A stretch of 64,000 nucleotides of DNA, from contig NZ_LWBU01000169.1 in NCBI RefSeq assembly GCF_001646665.1, forward strand, positions 188,468-252,467. Reading direction: 5' to 3'. The DNA comes from Streptomyces noursei (GTDB taxonomy: Bacteria; Actinomycetota; Actinomycetes; Streptomycetales; Streptomycetaceae). The notes below the pieces were generated by a model. That model saw only the letters and a program-made list of their open reading frames with translations, made no database searches and had not been told where the DNA came from. Position numbers and translations under genes: made by a program. Shown here in pieces: positions 52,455-63,112 of the stretch (positions are counted from its first letter, which is position 1; each line of letters starts with the position of its first letter).

Positions 52455-53729
52455 TCAGACCTTGCGGTCACGGGCCGCCAGCAGGCCCACCACCAGCGCC
52501 GCCGCGCACACGCACAGCACCAGGGCGATCGGGACGGTCCAGCCACCGGTCGCCTCGTGCACCGCGCCCGCCGCGAGCGGACCGGCGGCGGCCAGCAGGT
52601 ACCCGACCGTCTGCGCCATGCCGGACAGCCGCGACGCGGTCACCGCGTCCCCGCTCCGCAGCACGATCAGCGTCAGCGCCAGGCCCACGGCGCCGCCCTG
52701 GCCGACGCCGAGGATCGCCGCCCACAGCCAGGCGCCCGACACGGGGGCGACCATGAGCCCCGCGTACCCGGCCGCGACCAGCGAGGTCACCAGCGCGACC
52801 AGCGGCCGCTGACCGCGCATCCGGCCGGCCAGCAGCGGCACCAGGAACGCGCCCGCCACCTGGACCAGGTTGTTGAAGGCGAACACCACGCCGGCCGTCG
52901 AGCGGCTCATGCCCTGGTCGGTGAGGATGACCGGCATCCAGGCGATGAGGACGTACGACCAGAGGGACTGCAGGCCCATGAAGAGCGTGACCTGCCAGGC
53001 CAGGGCCGAGCGCCACACCGCGCGGCCGGTCGTGCGGCCGACCTCCGGCACCCTCCGCACCTCGTGCCCGGTCCGCCCCCGGGCGATCAGCACCTGCGGC
53101 AGCCAGGCCACCGCCGCCACCGCCGCGAGCAGCGACCAGAAGGCGAGCGACGCCTGCCAGCTGCCGCCGAACGCCCGCTCCAGCGGCACCGACGCGGCCG
53201 CCACGACCGTCGCACCCGCGATCATCGAGCCGGTGTAGAGGGAGGTCATGGACGCGGCCCGGTCCGGGAAGTCCCGCTTGATCAGGCCGGGCATCAGGAC
53301 GTTGAGCAGCGCGATCGCCGTGCCCACCAGGACGCCGCCGCCGTACAGCGCGTACACGGACGGCCAGACGCGCACCAGGATCCCGGCCGCCAGGAGCACC
53401 AGCGCCCCGCACAGCACCCGTTCGGTGCCCAGCCGCCGGGCGAGCCGGGGCGCCACCAGCGCGCCCAGCCCCAGGAACAGCACCGGCACGGACGTGACCA
53501 GCGACGTCGCCGTCGACGACAGGCCGAAGGCGGCGCCGATCTCGCCGGCCAGCGGGGACACGCTCGCGAGGGCGGCCCGCATGTTCAGCGAGGCGAGCAC
53601 GATGCCGGCGAGCAGCAGCACCGGGTGGGCCGTCAGCGCCCGTCGGGCGGCGGCCGCCCGTGGCGAGGGCCGGACATCGGCCTCCGCGTCGAGGAGCAGC
53701 TGGTCGGAATCCGGGCGTGCCACGGTCAC
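52455..53729 (-). CDS. MFS transporter, CynX/NimT-like
   Basis: 424 residues from GTG 53729, taken because AAAGG lies just upstream; GTG 53741 would add four residues but has no ribosome site. Twelve transmembrane segments, [35 protein letters not shown] at the N-terminus and the [31 protein letters not shown] loop typical of the CynX/NimT group (cyanate/nitroimidazole-type transport). It lies 104 bp downstream of a GntR gene on the same strand, so that regulator may control it. Confidence 0.9.
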   Translation of the reverse strand: MTVARPDSDQLLLDAEADVRPSPRAAAARRALTAHPVLLLAGIVLASLNMRAALASVSPLAGEIGAAFGLSSTATSLVTSVPVLFLGLGALVAPRLARRLGTERVLCGALVLLAAGILVRVWPSVYALYGGGVLVGTAIALLNVLMPGLIKRDFPDRAASMTSLYTGSMIAGATVVAAASVPLERAFGGSWQASLAFWSLLAAVAAVAWLPQVLIARGRTGHEVRRVPEVGRTTGRAVWRSALAWQVTLFMGLQSLWSYVLIAWMPVILTDQGMSRSTAGVVFAFNNLVQVAGAFLVPLLAGRMRGQRPLVALVTSLVAAGYAGLMVAPVSGAWLWAAILGVGQGGAVGLALTLIVLRSGDAVTASRLSGMAQTVGYLLAAAGPLAAGAVHEATGGWTVPIALVLCVCAAALVVGLLAARDRKV

Positions 53730-53833
53730 AGCACCTTTCACGACGACGACGTACCCGCGCGGAGGCGGTACGGCGGGGGGTGGTTCAACAGGAGGTTCGA
53801 CGGCGGCGGTTCGACGGGGGCGGCGGGGAGGGG

Positions 53834-54508
53834 TCAGCGGGCGGCGATCGCCCGGACCGTCTCCAGCGGCACGCGCAGCAGTTCGCGCGCGGCCGCGCCC
53901 GCCGCTTCCGGGTCGCCCGCCTCGACCGCCACGACCAGCGCCTCGTGGGCGTCCAGGTCGATGGCGGGCATCTCGTGGTCGCCGAGCGACTCGACGAGGC
54001 TCTCGTGCACCTGGACCGAGAAGAACCGGTACACCTCGGTGAACGCGGCGTTGTGCGTGGCCTCGACCACCGCCCGGTGGAAGGCCAGGTCGGCGTCGGC
54101 GTCCCGGTCGCCCTCCTCGCGGAGGGTCGCGAGCGCGGCGCGCAGCCGCAGCAGGTCGTGGGTGTCACGCCGGGCGGCCGCGAGCCTGGCGGCCTCGGTC
54201 TCCAGGGCGACGCGCAGCTCCAGGACGTCCAGGGCGCCGGCGGCGCGGACGGTGCGGAGCACGGCGGCGGGGTCGGCGGTGGAGCGTACGAAGGTGCCGT
54301 TGCCCTGCCGGGACTCGAGCAGGCCGGCGTGGACGAGGACGCGGACGGCCTCGCGGACGGTGTTGCGGCCGACGCCGAGCTGCTCGGCGAGGTCGTGCTC
54401 GGTGGGGATGCGGTCGCCGACGGCCCATTCGCCGTGCGTCAGCTGGGCGCGGAGCTGGTCGACGACCGCATCCACGAGGGAGGTCCGTCCCGCGGCCTTC
54501 AGCACCAT
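53834..54508 (-). CDS. GntR-family (FadR subfamily) transcriptional regulator
   Basis: 224 residues from ATG 54508. [66 protein letters not shown] (about 12-75, shown as the recognition helix [13 protein letters not shown]). The C-terminal FCD domain has the metal ligands in [16 protein letters not shown] and [20 protein letters not shown] regulators sense small carboxylates. Divergent from lpd across 111 bp and upstream of the MFS gene; the target may be either. Confidence 0.92.
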   Translation of the reverse strand: MVLKAAGRTSLVDAVVDQLRAQLTHGEWAVGDRIPTEHDLAEQLGVGRNTVREAVRVLVHAGLLESRQGNGTFVRSTADPAAVLRTVRAAGALDVLELRVALETEAARLAAARRDTHDLLRLRAALATLREEGDRDADADLAFHRAVVEATHNAAFTEVYRFFSVQVHESLVESLGDHEMPAIDLDAHEALVVAVEAGDPEAAGAAARELLRVPLETVRAIAAR

Positions 54509-54619
54509 GTGTCCACTGCTCCGTTCCGCTCAATCACCCGGTTGCCCAGTCATCCTACAACTTGCCTCCAGGATTACTGTGGGCACATCCGCACCCACAC
54601 ACACCCAGGGGAGCAAGCC

Positions 54620-56023
54620 ATGTCAGACCGCTTCGACGTCGTCGTACTCGGAGCAGGCCCCGGCGGATACGTCGCCGCCATCCGCGCCGCCCAGCTGGGC
54701 AAGCGCGTCGCGGTCGTCGAGGAGAAGTACTGGGGCGGTGTCTGCCTCAACGTCGGCTGCATCCCCACCAAGGCCCTGCTGCGCAACGCCGAGCTGGCCC
54801 ACCTCCTCACCCACGAGGCGAAGACGTACGGCATCAAGGTCGACGGCCAGGTCTCCTTCGACTACGGCGAGGCGTTCCGGCGCAGCCGCACGGTCGCGGA
54901 CGGCCGCGTCAAGGGCGTCCACTTCCTGATGAAGAAGAACAAGATCACCGAGTTCACCGGCCGGGGCACCTTCCTGGACGCGAACACGATGGAGGTGGCG
55001 CTGACCGACGGCTCGACGACCACCCTGTCGTTCGACAACTGCATCATCGCGACCGGCGCCACGCCGCGCCTGCTGCCGGGTACGCGGCGCAGCGAGCGGG
55101 TCGTGACGTACGAGGAGCAGATCCTCGTCGACGAGCTGCCGCGCTCGATCGTGATCGCCGGCGCGGGCGCCATCGGCATCGAGTTCGCGTACGTGATGCA
55201 CAACTACGGCGTGAAGGTCACCATCGTCGAGTTCCTCGACCGGATCGCGCCGCTGGAGGACAAGGACGTCTCCGCGGAGCTGGCGAAGCAGTACCGCAAG
55301 CTCGGCATCGACGTGCTGACCTCCACGCGGGTGGAGGCCATCGACGAGTCCGGGCCGCAGGTGCGGGTGACCGTGACCGGCAAGGACGGCAAGCAGCAGG
55401 TCCTGGAGGCCGACAAGGTCCTCCAGGCGATCGGCTTCGCGCCGAACGTCGAGGGGTACGGCCTGGAGAACACGGGTGTAGCGCTCACCGAGCGCGGCGC
55501 GATCGAGGTCGACGGCCGTTCGCGCACCTCGGTGCCGCACATCTACGCGATCGGCGACGTGACGGCGAAGCTGATGCTCGCGCACACGGCCGAGGCCATG
55601 GGCGTGGTGGCCGCCGAGACGCTGGCGGGCGCCGAGACCATGGAGCTCGACTACCCGATGATCCCGCGCGCCACGTACTGCCAGCCGCAGATCGCCAGCT
55701 TCGGCTGGACGGAGGAGCAGGCGCGCGAGAAGGGCTTCGACGTCAAGGTCGCGAAGTTCCCCTTCATGGCGAACGGCAAGGCGCACGGACTGGGTGACAC
55801 GACCGGGTTCGTGAAGCTGATCAGCGACGCGAAGTACGGCGAGATCATCGGCGCGCACCTGATCGGCCCGGACGTCACGGAGCTGCTGCCCGAGCTGACG
55901 CTGGCCCAGCAGTGGGACCTGACGGTGCACGAGGTCGCCCGGAACGTCCACGCCCACCCGACGCTGGGCGAGGCGGTCAAGGAGGCCGTGCACGGGCTCG
56001 CGGGCCACATGATCAACTTCTGA
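54620..56023 (+). CDS. lpd: Dihydrolipoyl dehydrogenase
   Basis: 467 residues from ATG 54620. FAD motif [21 protein letters not shown], redox-active disulfide in [13 protein letters not shown] (Cys43/Cys48 approximately), NAD motif [17 protein letters not shown], the catalytic base His in the C-terminal [20 protein letters not shown] (HxxxxE). E3 component for 2-oxoacid dehydrogenase complexes; alternative mycothione-reductase-like roles are less likely because the EH motif is LPD type. Ribosome site AGGGGAG upstream. Confidence 0.96.
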   Translation: MSDRFDVVVLGAGPGGYVAAIRAAQLGKRVAVVEEKYWGGVCLNVGCIPTKALLRNAELAHLLTHEAKTYGIKVDGQVSFDYGEAFRRSRTVADGRVKGVHFLMKKNKITEFTGRGTFLDANTMEVALTDGSTTTLSFDNCIIATGATPRLLPGTRRSERVVTYEEQILVDELPRSIVIAGAGAIGIEFAYVMHNYGVKVTIVEFLDRIAPLEDKDVSAELAKQYRKLGIDVLTSTRVEAIDESGPQVRVTVTGKDGKQQVLEADKVLQAIGFAPNVEGYGLENTGVALTERGAIEVDGRSRTSVPHIYAIGDVTAKLMLAHTAEAMGVVAAETLAGAETMELDYPMIPRATYCQPQIASFGWTEEQAREKGFDVKVAKFPFMANGKAHGLGDTTGFVKLISDAKYGEIIGAHLIGPDVTELLPELTLAQQWDLTVHEVARNVHAHPTLGEAVKEAVHGLAGHMINF

Positions 56024-56335
56024 CGGGTACGCGCGCGTGCGCGGCGGCCCCCACCCGTACGCGCACGCTGCGGCTCCGGCCCGTACGCCCGTACGCGCGC
56101 GGCGGTGCGGCGCCCCGGTAAAGCGGTGGCGCCGCCTCGCGCGCGCGGGGCACGCTGGTGGGGCACGGGGGACATCGGGGGGCGGCCGCTTCGAGCGCGC
56201 GACACGTCGCGCGGGCCGCCCCGCGACCCCGCGACCCCGCGACCCCATGCCGCCGCGCGACGCGACCCCGCTTACCCCGCGCCACGCGACCCCGCGCGAC
56301 GCGGCCCGGGACGGGTCAGGCGCTCCCGGGAGGGG
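56024..56335. repeat. Extremely GC-rich gap with CGCGACCCC repeats
   Basis: 312 bp between convergent lpd and the HAD gene, with no gene. From about 56219 to 56308 GCGACCCC is repeated (CGCGACCCCGCGACCCCGCGACCCC, then degenerated copies). GGGTCAGGCGCTC occurs twice, at 56313 and 56334. The first part is also alternating GC/CG (GTACGCGCGCGTGCGCGG). Confidence 0.6.
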
Positions 56336-57142
56336 TCAGGCGCTCAGGAGTTCCTCCAGCACCACCGCGATGCCGTCCTGGTCGTTGGAGGCCGTGATCT
56401 CGTGCGCGACGGCCTTGAGGTCGTCGTGCGCGTTGGCCATGGCCACCCCGTGGTGCGCCCAGGCGAACATCGGGATGTCGTTCGGCATGTCGCCGAACGC
56501 GATGGTGTCCACCGCCTTGACCCCCAGCCGGCGGGCGGCCAGGGACAGGCCCGTCGCCTTGCTCAGGCCCAGCGGGAGGACCTCCACCACGCCCGCGCCG
56601 GCCATCACGACGTCCACCAGTCCGCCGACCGCCTGCCGGGCGGCCAGCGCCAGGGCGTCGTCGTCCAGTTCGGGGTGCTGGATGTAGACCTTGTTGAGCG
56701 GGGCGGACCACAGGTCGGCCGGGTCCTCGTAGGGGACGTACGGCAGCGGGCCCTCCTGGACCCGGTAGCCGGGGCCGACCAGGACCTCGCCGTCCAGGCC
56801 GTCGCGGCTGGCGGCGAGGGCCAGCGGGCCGACCTCGGCCTCCAGCTTGGACAGCGCGAGGCCGGCGAGCTGGCGGTCCAGCGTCACGGACGTCAGCAGC
56901 CGGTGCTCGCCCGCGTGGTAGACCTGGGCGCCCTGGCCGCAGACGGCGAGGCCGTCGTACCCGAGGTCGTCCAGGATGTGGCGGGTCCAGGGGACGGCGC
57001 GGCCGGTGACGACGATGTGCGCGGCGCCCGCCGCCGTCGCGGCGGCGAGCGCGTCACGCGTGCGCTGCGAGACCGTGTCGTCGGAGCGCAGCAGCGTGCC
57101 GTCGAGGTCGGTCGCGACCAGCTTGTAGGGGAACGGAGTCAC
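56336..57142 (-). CDS. Cof-type HAD phosphatase (second copy)
   Basis: 268 residues from GTG 57142, overlapping the serS stop by 4 nt (GTGA), so it is translated after serS in one operon. Motif [30 protein letters not shown], cap region about 85-195, motif [29 protein letters not shown]. Similar to the HAD at 42712-43569. Possible role in removing a side product, but the substrate is unknown. Confidence 0.9.
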   Translation of the reverse strand: MTPFPYKLVATDLDGTLLRSDDTVSQRTRDALAAATAAGAAHIVVTGRAVPWTRHILDDLGYDGLAVCGQGAQVYHAGEHRLLTSVTLDRQLAGLALSKLEAEVGPLALAASRDGLDGEVLVGPGYRVQEGPLPYVPYEDPADLWSAPLNKVYIQHPELDDDALALAARQAVGGLVDVVMAGAGVVEVLPLGLSKATGLSLAARRLGVKAVDTIAFGDMPNDIPMFAWAHHGVAMANAHDDLKAVAHEITASNDQDGIAVVLEELLSA

Positions 57143-58416
57143 TTGGAGACGGGCTCCAGGACTTCCCGGCCGCCGAGGTAGGGGCGGAGGACCGGGGGGA
57201 CCCGCACGGAGCCGTCGGCCTGCTGGTGGTTCTCCAGGAGGGCGACGATCGTGCGCGGTACGGCGCACAGGGTGCCGTTCAGGGTGGCCAGCGGCTGGAC
57301 CTTCTTGCCGTCGCGCATCCGCACCGACAGGCGCCGTGCCTGGAAGCTGTCGCAGTTGGAGGCGGACGTCAGCTCGCGGTACTTGCCCTGCGTCGGGATC
57401 CACGCCTCGCAGTCGTACTTGCGCGAGGCGGAGGCGCCGAGGTCGCCGGTGGCCACGTCGATCACCTGGAAGGGCAGTTCCAGGGAGGTGAGCCACTGCT
57501 TCTCCCAGTCGAGCAGCCGCTTGTGCTCGGCCTCGGCGTCCTCGGGGGCGACGTAGGAGAACATCTCGACCTTGTCGAACTGGTGCACCCGGAAGATGCC
57601 CCGGGTGTCCTTGCCGTACGTGCCGGCCTCGCGCCGGTAGCAGGGGGAGAAACCGGCGTACCGCAGCGGCAGCTTGTCCGCGTCGAGGATCTCGTCCATG
57701 TGGTACGCGGCCAGCGGCACCTCGGAGGTGCCGACCAGGTAGTAGTCGTCCTTCTCCAGGTGGTACACGTTCTCGGCGGCCTGGCCGAGGAAACCGGTGC
57801 CCTCCATGGCGCGCGGGCGCACCAGGGTGGGCGTCAGCATCGGGATGAACCCGGCCTCGGTGGCCTGGGCGATCGCCGCGTTGACGAGGGCGAGCTCCAG
57901 CAGCGCGCCGACACCCGTCAGGTAGTAGAAGCGGGAGCCGGAGACCTTGGCGGCGCGCTCGACGTCGATCGCGCCCAGCGCCTCGCCGAGCTCCAGGTGG
58001 TCCTTGGGCTCGAAGCCCTCGGCGCCGAAGTCGCGGACGGTGCCGTGCGTCTCCAGGACGACGAAGTCCTCCTCGCCGCCGACCGGCACGTCCTCGTGGA
58101 CCAGGTTGCCGAGCTTGAGCAGCAGCCGCCTGGTCTCCTCGTCCGCCTCGTTCTGGGCGGCCTCGGCGGCCTTGACGTCGGTCTTCAGCTGCTCGGCCTT
58201 CCGCAGCAGCTCCGCGCGCTCCTCCGGGGACGCCTTGGGGATCAGCTTGCCGAGCCCCTTCTGCTCGGAGCGGAGTTCGTCGAAGCGGACGCCGGACGAC
58301 CTGCGCCGCTCATCGGCGGAGAGCAGGGCGTCGACGAGGCCGACGTCCTCTCCACGGGCGCGCTGGGAGGCGCGAACACGGTCGGGGTCCTCACGGAGCA
58401 GGCGAAGGTCAATCAC
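57139..58416 (-). CDS. serS: Seryl-tRNA synthetase
   Basis: 425 residues from GTG 58416, standard class II SerRS. The N-terminal coiled-coil arm is about 30-105 ([49 protein letters not shown] cut for description), motif 1 near 180, motif 2 [26 protein letters not shown], and motif 3 [19 protein letters not shown]. It charges tRNA-Ser. Followed in operon by the HAD gene. The 511-bp upstream gap to pheA carries DnaA boxes. Confidence 0.98.
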   Translation of the reverse strand: MIDLRLLREDPDRVRASQRARGEDVGLVDALLSADERRRSSGVRFDELRSEQKGLGKLIPKASPEERAELLRKAEQLKTDVKAAEAAQNEADEETRRLLLKLGNLVHEDVPVGGEEDFVVLETHGTVRDFGAEGFEPKDHLELGEALGAIDVERAAKVSGSRFYYLTGVGALLELALVNAAIAQATEAGFIPMLTPTLVRPRAMEGTGFLGQAAENVYHLEKDDYYLVGTSEVPLAAYHMDEILDADKLPLRYAGFSPCYRREAGTYGKDTRGIFRVHQFDKVEMFSYVAPEDAEAEHKRLLDWEKQWLTSLELPFQVIDVATGDLGASASRKYDCEAWIPTQGKYRELTSASNCDSFQARRLSVRMRDGKKVQPLATLNGTLCAVPRTIVALLENHQQADGSVRVPPVLRPYLGGREVLEPVSK

Positions 58417-58927
58417 CCCACCAGGCTACCGGTGCGGGGTCGCGTCACCCCATCCGATATGCCGCCCGCACCTTGCGTGTCACTTTGACCGAATTGCAGG
58501 AGTTTATCCCTGGGGAATGGGAGCGGAATTCCGCACTTCCGATCTCTCGGGTCCGGCGCGGCGGGCGGCGCGCATTGCCCCGCGCCGCGGCTCCCGCGCG
58601 ATGTTCGAGCCCGGTTGTCCACAGAAGCCGGTCGCCACGGGAAGTTATCCACAGGCTGTGCGAATCCGCTGTGGACTCAGCAATTGATCATTGTGATTGC
58701 CCTGCCGTCACCCGGGATTCCCCCGCCAAACCATGCCCACCCACTCATTCGGGTGGGAAATTCTCTCCCCAAGGAGGTGATCGGCGGAATTGAGGTGACA
58801 CGGTCACCGTGCCGCACTCCATGACCCCCTGTGGGGAGTGGAGCGATTTGTCGACCCTGTCCAGTTGTGTTGTCGACTTGTCCCCAGGTCGAGAAGCGAC
58901 CCTGTGGATAACTCTGTGGACGTACGG
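58417..58927. promoter_or_regulatory. serS/pheA gap with DnaA-box cluster (D78-like)
   Basis: About 510 bp without a gene; noticeably AT-richer. DnaA boxes: TTGTCCACA at 58615-58623, TTATCCACA at 58645-58653, TGTGGATAA at 58903-58911, and weaker TGTGGACTC at 58670-58678 and TGTGGACGT at 58915-58923. From memory, a published S. coelicolor study (clusters H69, H24, D78 near oriC) found D78 binds DnaA more strongly than oriC and restrains initiation; gene context suggests this is its equivalent. serS and pheA are both transcribed on the minus strand, so the serS promoter lies here too. Confidence 0.65.
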
Positions 58928-59863
58928 TCAGGCCCGGCCGTCCTGGCACCGGGCCAGCCAGTCGGACGCCTCCGTGAACTCCCGGTCGGACGTCCCCGGC
59001 CGCAGCGGGGTGACGTCCCCGGCGCCCGCGCCCGCCCGCGGGTACGACCCCAGGAACCGGACGTGCGCGCAGATCCGCTTCAGGCCCATCAGCGCCTCGC
59101 CGACCCGCCGGTCCGCGATGTGCCCCTCGGCGTCGATGGCGAAGCAGTAGTTGCCGATGCCCGCGCCCGTGGGCCGCGACTGGAGGAGCATCAGGTTGAC
59201 CCCGCGCGCCGCGAACTCCTGGAGCAGCTCCAGCAGCGCACCCGGATGGTCCTCGCGCTGCCAGATCACCACCGACGTCTTGTCCACACCGGTCGGCGCC
59301 GCCGGCCGGGCCGGGCGGCCCACCAGCACGAAGCGGGTCTCCGCGTTCTCCGCGTCGTGGATCTCGGAGACCAGCGCCTGAAGCCCGTACGTCGCCGCCG
59401 CGAACTCACCCGCGAACGCCGCGTCGAACCGCCCCTCCTGCACCAGCCGCGCGCCGTCCGCGTTGGACGCGGCCGACTCCCACACCGCCTCCGGGAGGTG
59501 GGCCCGCAGCCAGTTGCGCACCTGCGGCTGGGCGACCGGGTGCCCGGTGACCGTCTTGATGTCGGAGAGCTTGGTGCCCGGCCGCACCAGCAGCGCGAAC
59601 GCGATCGGCAGCAGCACCTCGCGGTAGATCATCAGCGGCTCGCCGGACGCCAGCTCGTCGAGCGTCGCGGTCACCCCGCCCTCCACCGAGTTCTCGATCG
59701 GTACGAGCGCGGCGGCCGCCTCGCCGTTGCGCACGGCGTCCAGGGCGGCGGGCACGGACACCATCGGCACCAGCTCGCGCGTGGCGGCCTCCGGGAGCGT
59801 GCGCAGGGCGGCCTCGGTGAAGGTGCCCTCGGGACCGAGATACGTGAAGCGAGTGGCCGACAT
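58928..59863 (-). CDS. pheA: Prephenate dehydratase
   Basis: 311 residues, MSATRFTYLGPEGTFTEAALRTL at the start. The PDT domain (about 1-185) has VPIENSVEGGVTATLDEL, and the catalytic TRF motif appears as NAETRFVLVGR (about 180). The ACT domain follows (about 198-280: DHPGALLELLQEFAARGVNLMLLQSRP), which binds phenylalanine for feedback control, with the ESRP motif changed to QSRP. No chorismate mutase domain, as is usual in actinobacteria. Confidence 0.96.
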   Translation of the reverse strand: MSATRFTYLGPEGTFTEAALRTLPEAATRELVPMVSVPAALDAVRNGEAAAALVPIENSVEGGVTATLDELASGEPLMIYREVLLPIAFALLVRPGTKLSDIKTVTGHPVAQPQVRNWLRAHLPEAVWESAASNADGARLVQEGRFDAAFAGEFAAATYGLQALVSEIHDAENAETRFVLVGRPARPAAPTGVDKTSVVIWQREDHPGALLELLQEFAARGVNLMLLQSRPTGAGIGNYCFAIDAEGHIADRRVGEALMGLKRICAHVRFLGSYPRAGAGAGDVTPLRPGTSDREFTEASDWLARCQDGRA

Positions 59864-59897
59864 ACCGGTCACCCTAATGCGCGGCACGCCCCCGCGG

Positions 59898-61136
59898 TCA
59901 CGCCTCCAGCAACCGCTGCCCCACGTACTCGCCCGCACCCGGCCCGCCCGGCACGGCGAACAGGCCGCTCGCCTCGTGCCGGACGAACGGCGACAGCGCG
60001 TCCCCCCGGTCCAGCTTCCGCTGCACCGGCACGAACCCGCGCCGCGGATCGGCCTGCCAGGCGATGAACAGCAGCCCCGCGTCCGGCTCCCCGTCGGCCC
60101 CGAAGCCGTCGTGGTACGAGAACGGGCGCCGCAGCATCGCCGCGCCCCCGTTCTGCTCCGGCGCCGAGATGCGCGCGTGCGCGTTGTCGGGCACGACGAG
60201 CTTCCCGTCCGGCCCCGTGCGGTCCAGGTCGATCGCCGCCGTCTCACCGCCGCCCGTCAGCGGCGCGCCGTCGGACTTCCGGCGGCCGATGACCCGTTCC
60301 TGCTGCTTCAGCGGCAGCTTCTCCCAGTCGTCCAGCAGCATCCGGATCCGGCGGACCACGGCGTACGAACCGCCCGCCATCCACGGCTGCTCCCCGCCCG
60401 CCGGCACGAAGACCCGCTCGTCGAAGTCCGGTTCCGACGGCTTCGGATTGCGCGAACCGTCGACCTGGCCCATCAGGTTCCGGGCGGTCATCGGGTGCGC
60501 GGTGGCGCCCGGCGAGCGGTTGAAGCCGTTCATCTGCCAGCGCACCCTCGCCGCCCCGCCGGCCTCCTTCTGCACGGCGCGCAGCGCGTGGAAGGCGACG
60601 AGCGCGTCGTCGGCACCGATCTGCACCCACAGGTCGCCGCCAGACCGCCGGGGGTCCAGCCGGTCGGAGGAGAACGCGGGCAGCGGGTCCAGCTCCTCCG
60701 GCCGCCGGGCCACGAGCCCCGTCCGGTCGAAGAACGAGGCGCCGAAGCCGAACGTGACCGTCAGCGACGAGGGCCCGGCGTCCAGGGCGACCCCGGTGTC
60801 CCCGGCGCCGAGCGGCTCGCCCGCCATCAGCCGCTCGGCCACCGCCGACCAGCGGCGCATCAGCGCGATGGCCTCCTTGCGGCCCGCGCCGGGCACCAGG
60901 TCGAAGGCGACCAGGTGGCCGCGCGCCTGCAACGGCTGGAGGATGCCCGCCTGGTGCGCGCCGCGGAACGGCACGGCGGTCGAGCCGACGGACGCCAGGG
61001 CCGCGCCGGCGGGTCCGGCGGCGGCGGCGTGGGCCGCGGCGCCGCCGGCCGCGCCCAGCATCAGCCCGGTCGCGCCGGCCGCGCCGACGGTGCCCAGCAG
61101 CCTGCGCCTGGAGATGTCGAGGTTCTCGGTGCTCAC
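59898..61136 (-). CDS. Tat-exported DyP-type peroxidase (EfeB-like)
   Basis: 412 residues from GTG 61136. Tat signal: ISRRRLLGTVGAAGATGLML (twin Arg at about 10-11), cleavage near GGAAAHAAAA. The DyP domain has the GxxDG motif in NLMGQVDGSRNP with catalytic Asp, and heme pocket residues in DNAHARISAPEQNGG and AAMLRRPFSYHDGF. EfeB-like DyPs act in extracytoplasmic iron uptake or dye oxidation; no efeU/efeO is in the window, and the gene is instead the last of a copper operon, 9 bp after the CopC-CopD gene. Confidence 0.9.
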   Translation of the reverse strand: MSTENLDISRRRLLGTVGAAGATGLMLGAAGGAAAHAAAAGPAGAALASVGSTAVPFRGAHQAGILQPLQARGHLVAFDLVPGAGRKEAIALMRRWSAVAERLMAGEPLGAGDTGVALDAGPSSLTVTFGFGASFFDRTGLVARRPEELDPLPAFSSDRLDPRRSGGDLWVQIGADDALVAFHALRAVQKEAGGAARVRWQMNGFNRSPGATAHPMTARNLMGQVDGSRNPKPSEPDFDERVFVPAGGEQPWMAGGSYAVVRRIRMLLDDWEKLPLKQQERVIGRRKSDGAPLTGGGETAAIDLDRTGPDGKLVVPDNAHARISAPEQNGGAAMLRRPFSYHDGFGADGEPDAGLLFIAWQADPRRGFVPVQRKLDRGDALSPFVRHEASGLFAVPGGPGAGEYVGQRLLEA

Positions 61137-61144
61137 GGTCAGGG

Positions 61145-63094
61145 TCAGCCGATCTTCACGTTCTTGTCGATGGTGGTCTGGTCGATGTCCGAGGTCCGCA
61201 CGGTCACCTGGAGCTTCCACTCGCCGGGCATCGGGACCTGCACGGCGGTGGAGGACCAGTGCCCGGCCGCGACCCGCTCGGGCAGGACGGGCAGCGGCCC
61301 GATCTGCTTCGACTCCAGGGTGTAGGCCACCTTCAGCTCCGGTACGTCCAGGGGCCGGCCGTCCGGGCCGTCCACGTACACGTGCATCGCGTTCCGTCCG
61401 GAGCGGCCCGGATCGAGGGTGAGCCGTACGGTGCCCTTGCCGTTCACGCCGCCGGTGTCGAACGGCAGGGTCAGGTCGAGGGGCCGGTCCGGCACGGCGG
61501 CCGGGGCCGACGTCTGCGCGGCGCCGGCCTCCTCCACCGTACGGCCCGGCTCGGTGGTCGTCAGGACGGTCGTCACCGCGAGCAGCACCACCGCGACGCC
61601 CGCCTCCGCCAGTACGGAGCGGCGCAGCCCGGCGCGCTCCGGGTCGGCGTCGCGGACCCGCTTGGCGCGGGCGGCCGCGAGGACCGCCCGCTGCCGGGCG
61701 AGCTGCGCGGCACGCTCGGGGTCGTCGGGCACGGTGACCGGCACGGCGGCACCCCCGCCGGCGTCCGTGTCCCCGGCCTCCGAGTCCCCGCCGGCGTCCG
61801 AGTCCCCGGCCTCCGAGTCCTCCCCGCCCTCCGCCTCCCCGGCGGCGTCCTCCGGAGCGGCGGCGACGGCCGTCTCCGCCATCCGCCGCGTCCACCGCCG
61901 CGAGAGCCACGCCACCGCGACCAGGACGGCCACCAGCGCCACCTTGAGCAGCAGCAGCCTGCCGTACGCCGTGCCGGTCAGCGCCGACCAGGAGCCGACC
62001 TGCCGCCACGACTGGTACACGCCGGTCGCGGCCAGCACCACCACGGAACCGAACGCGACACGGGAGAAGCGCCGCACCGCCGAGCCCTCGACGGACGGCT
62101 CCCGGTACAGGGCCACCAGCAGCGCGGCCAGGCCGCCCAGCCACGCGGCCATCGCCAGCAGGTGCAGGATGTCCACCGGCATGGCGACCAGCGGCTGGAG
62201 CCCGGCCGACGCGTGCTCCGACAGCGCCCACGTCCCGGCGATGCCGGCCGCGACCACCGTGCCGCCGATCGCCAGCCCGAAGGTCAGGTCCTTCTTCTCG
62301 CCCTCGTCCTCCCGGCGGGTGTAGGCGCCGAAGAGCACCGCGACGAACAGCGCCGCCGCCCCCAGCAGCAGCAGCCGTGAGACGAGCGCGGCACCGGTCT
62401 TGGTCTCCAGGACCGCGCCGAGGGAACCCGGGCCGAAGTCCGCCCCCGTGTACGGCGCGCGCAGCAGCAGCAGTGCCAGCGTCGCCGCCGTCAGGGCCGC
62501 CCAGCCGCGCACCACGAGCCGTTGCAGCGGCCGTACCGCCGCGCCGCGCGGCCAGCAGGCCAGGACGAACGCGGCGCCGCCGACCAGCAGGACGAAACCG
62601 CCGTACGAGACGTACCGCGCGATCCCGTAGAGCACCCCGACGACCCCACCGCCGGCCTCCTCCTTCGGCAGCGCGACGGTGGTCTTCGACGGGGCGCCGA
62701 TGGAGAAGGTGAACGCGCCCGAGATGGGGTGGCTGTCGGCGGACACGGCACGCCACGCCACGGTGTACGTGCCCTCCGGCAGCCCCGAGTGGAGGTCGAC
62801 GCCGTACTTGACGACCGCTCCGGCGCACAGGTCGCGCAGCTCGCCGGTGTCGGCGCGCTTTCCGCTCGGTTCCAGCACGCGGATCGCGTCGTCACCCATG
62901 GCGACCTGCTCGGAGAAGGTGAGGGTGACGTCCTTGGGGGCGGTGGCGACCACCGCCCCGTCCTTCGGGGTGCTGCCGGTGAGCGCGGCGTGGGCGCTCG
63001 CCGTGCCGGAGAGCACGCTGCCGAGCAGTGCCGCGGTGGCCAGGATCAGCCACAGGACGCGGGCGGCTCCGAAGCGCGGGGCGGTGGCCGTCAT
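61145..63094 (-). CDS. CopC-CopD fusion with C-terminal YtkA-like domain (YcnJ type)
   Basis: 649 residues. A signal peptide (RVLWLILATAALLGSVLSGTASAHA) leads into a CopC domain: HAALTGSTPKDGAVVATAPKDVTLTFSEQV, with the Cu(II)-binding N-terminal His of the mature protein and HPISGAFTFSIG. Eight transmembrane helices of CopD follow (about 150-420), with GDSDAGG/GDSEAGDTDAGG repeats in an acidic loop (about 430-455). The last 110 residues (LPFDTGGVNGKGTVRLTLDPG) form an extracytoplasmic YtkA-like domain. Copper import for cytochrome oxidase maturation is the expected role. Confidence 0.9.
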   Translation of the reverse strand: MTATAPRFGAARVLWLILATAALLGSVLSGTASAHAALTGSTPKDGAVVATAPKDVTLTFSEQVAMGDDAIRVLEPSGKRADTGELRDLCAGAVVKYGVDLHSGLPEGTYTVAWRAVSADSHPISGAFTFSIGAPSKTTVALPKEEAGGGVVGVLYGIARYVSYGGFVLLVGGAAFVLACWPRGAAVRPLQRLVVRGWAALTAATLALLLLRAPYTGADFGPGSLGAVLETKTGAALVSRLLLLGAAALFVAVLFGAYTRREDEGEKKDLTFGLAIGGTVVAAGIAGTWALSEHASAGLQPLVAMPVDILHLLAMAAWLGGLAALLVALYREPSVEGSAVRRFSRVAFGSVVVLAATGVYQSWRQVGSWSALTGTAYGRLLLLKVALVAVLVAVAWLSRRWTRRMAETAVAAAPEDAAGEAEGGEDSEAGDSDAGGDSEAGDTDAGGGAAVPVTVPDDPERAAQLARQRAVLAAARAKRVRDADPERAGLRRSVLAEAGVAVVLLAVTTVLTTTEPGRTVEEAGAAQTSAPAAVPDRPLDLTLPFDTGGVNGKGTVRLTLDPGRSGRNAMHVYVDGPDGRPLDVPELKVAYTLESKQIGPLPVLPERVAAGHWSSTAVQVPMPGEWKLQVTVRTSDIDQTTIDKNVKIG

Positions 63095-63112
63095 GTGTCA
63101 GTCCCCCGGTGC

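Noticed and set aside
59898..62828. 976-codon minus-strand frame spanning DyP and the CopC-CopD gene
   Set aside because: Only the part from 61136 down has a Tat signal and DyP motifs; upstream it is out of frame with the real CopC-CopD protein.
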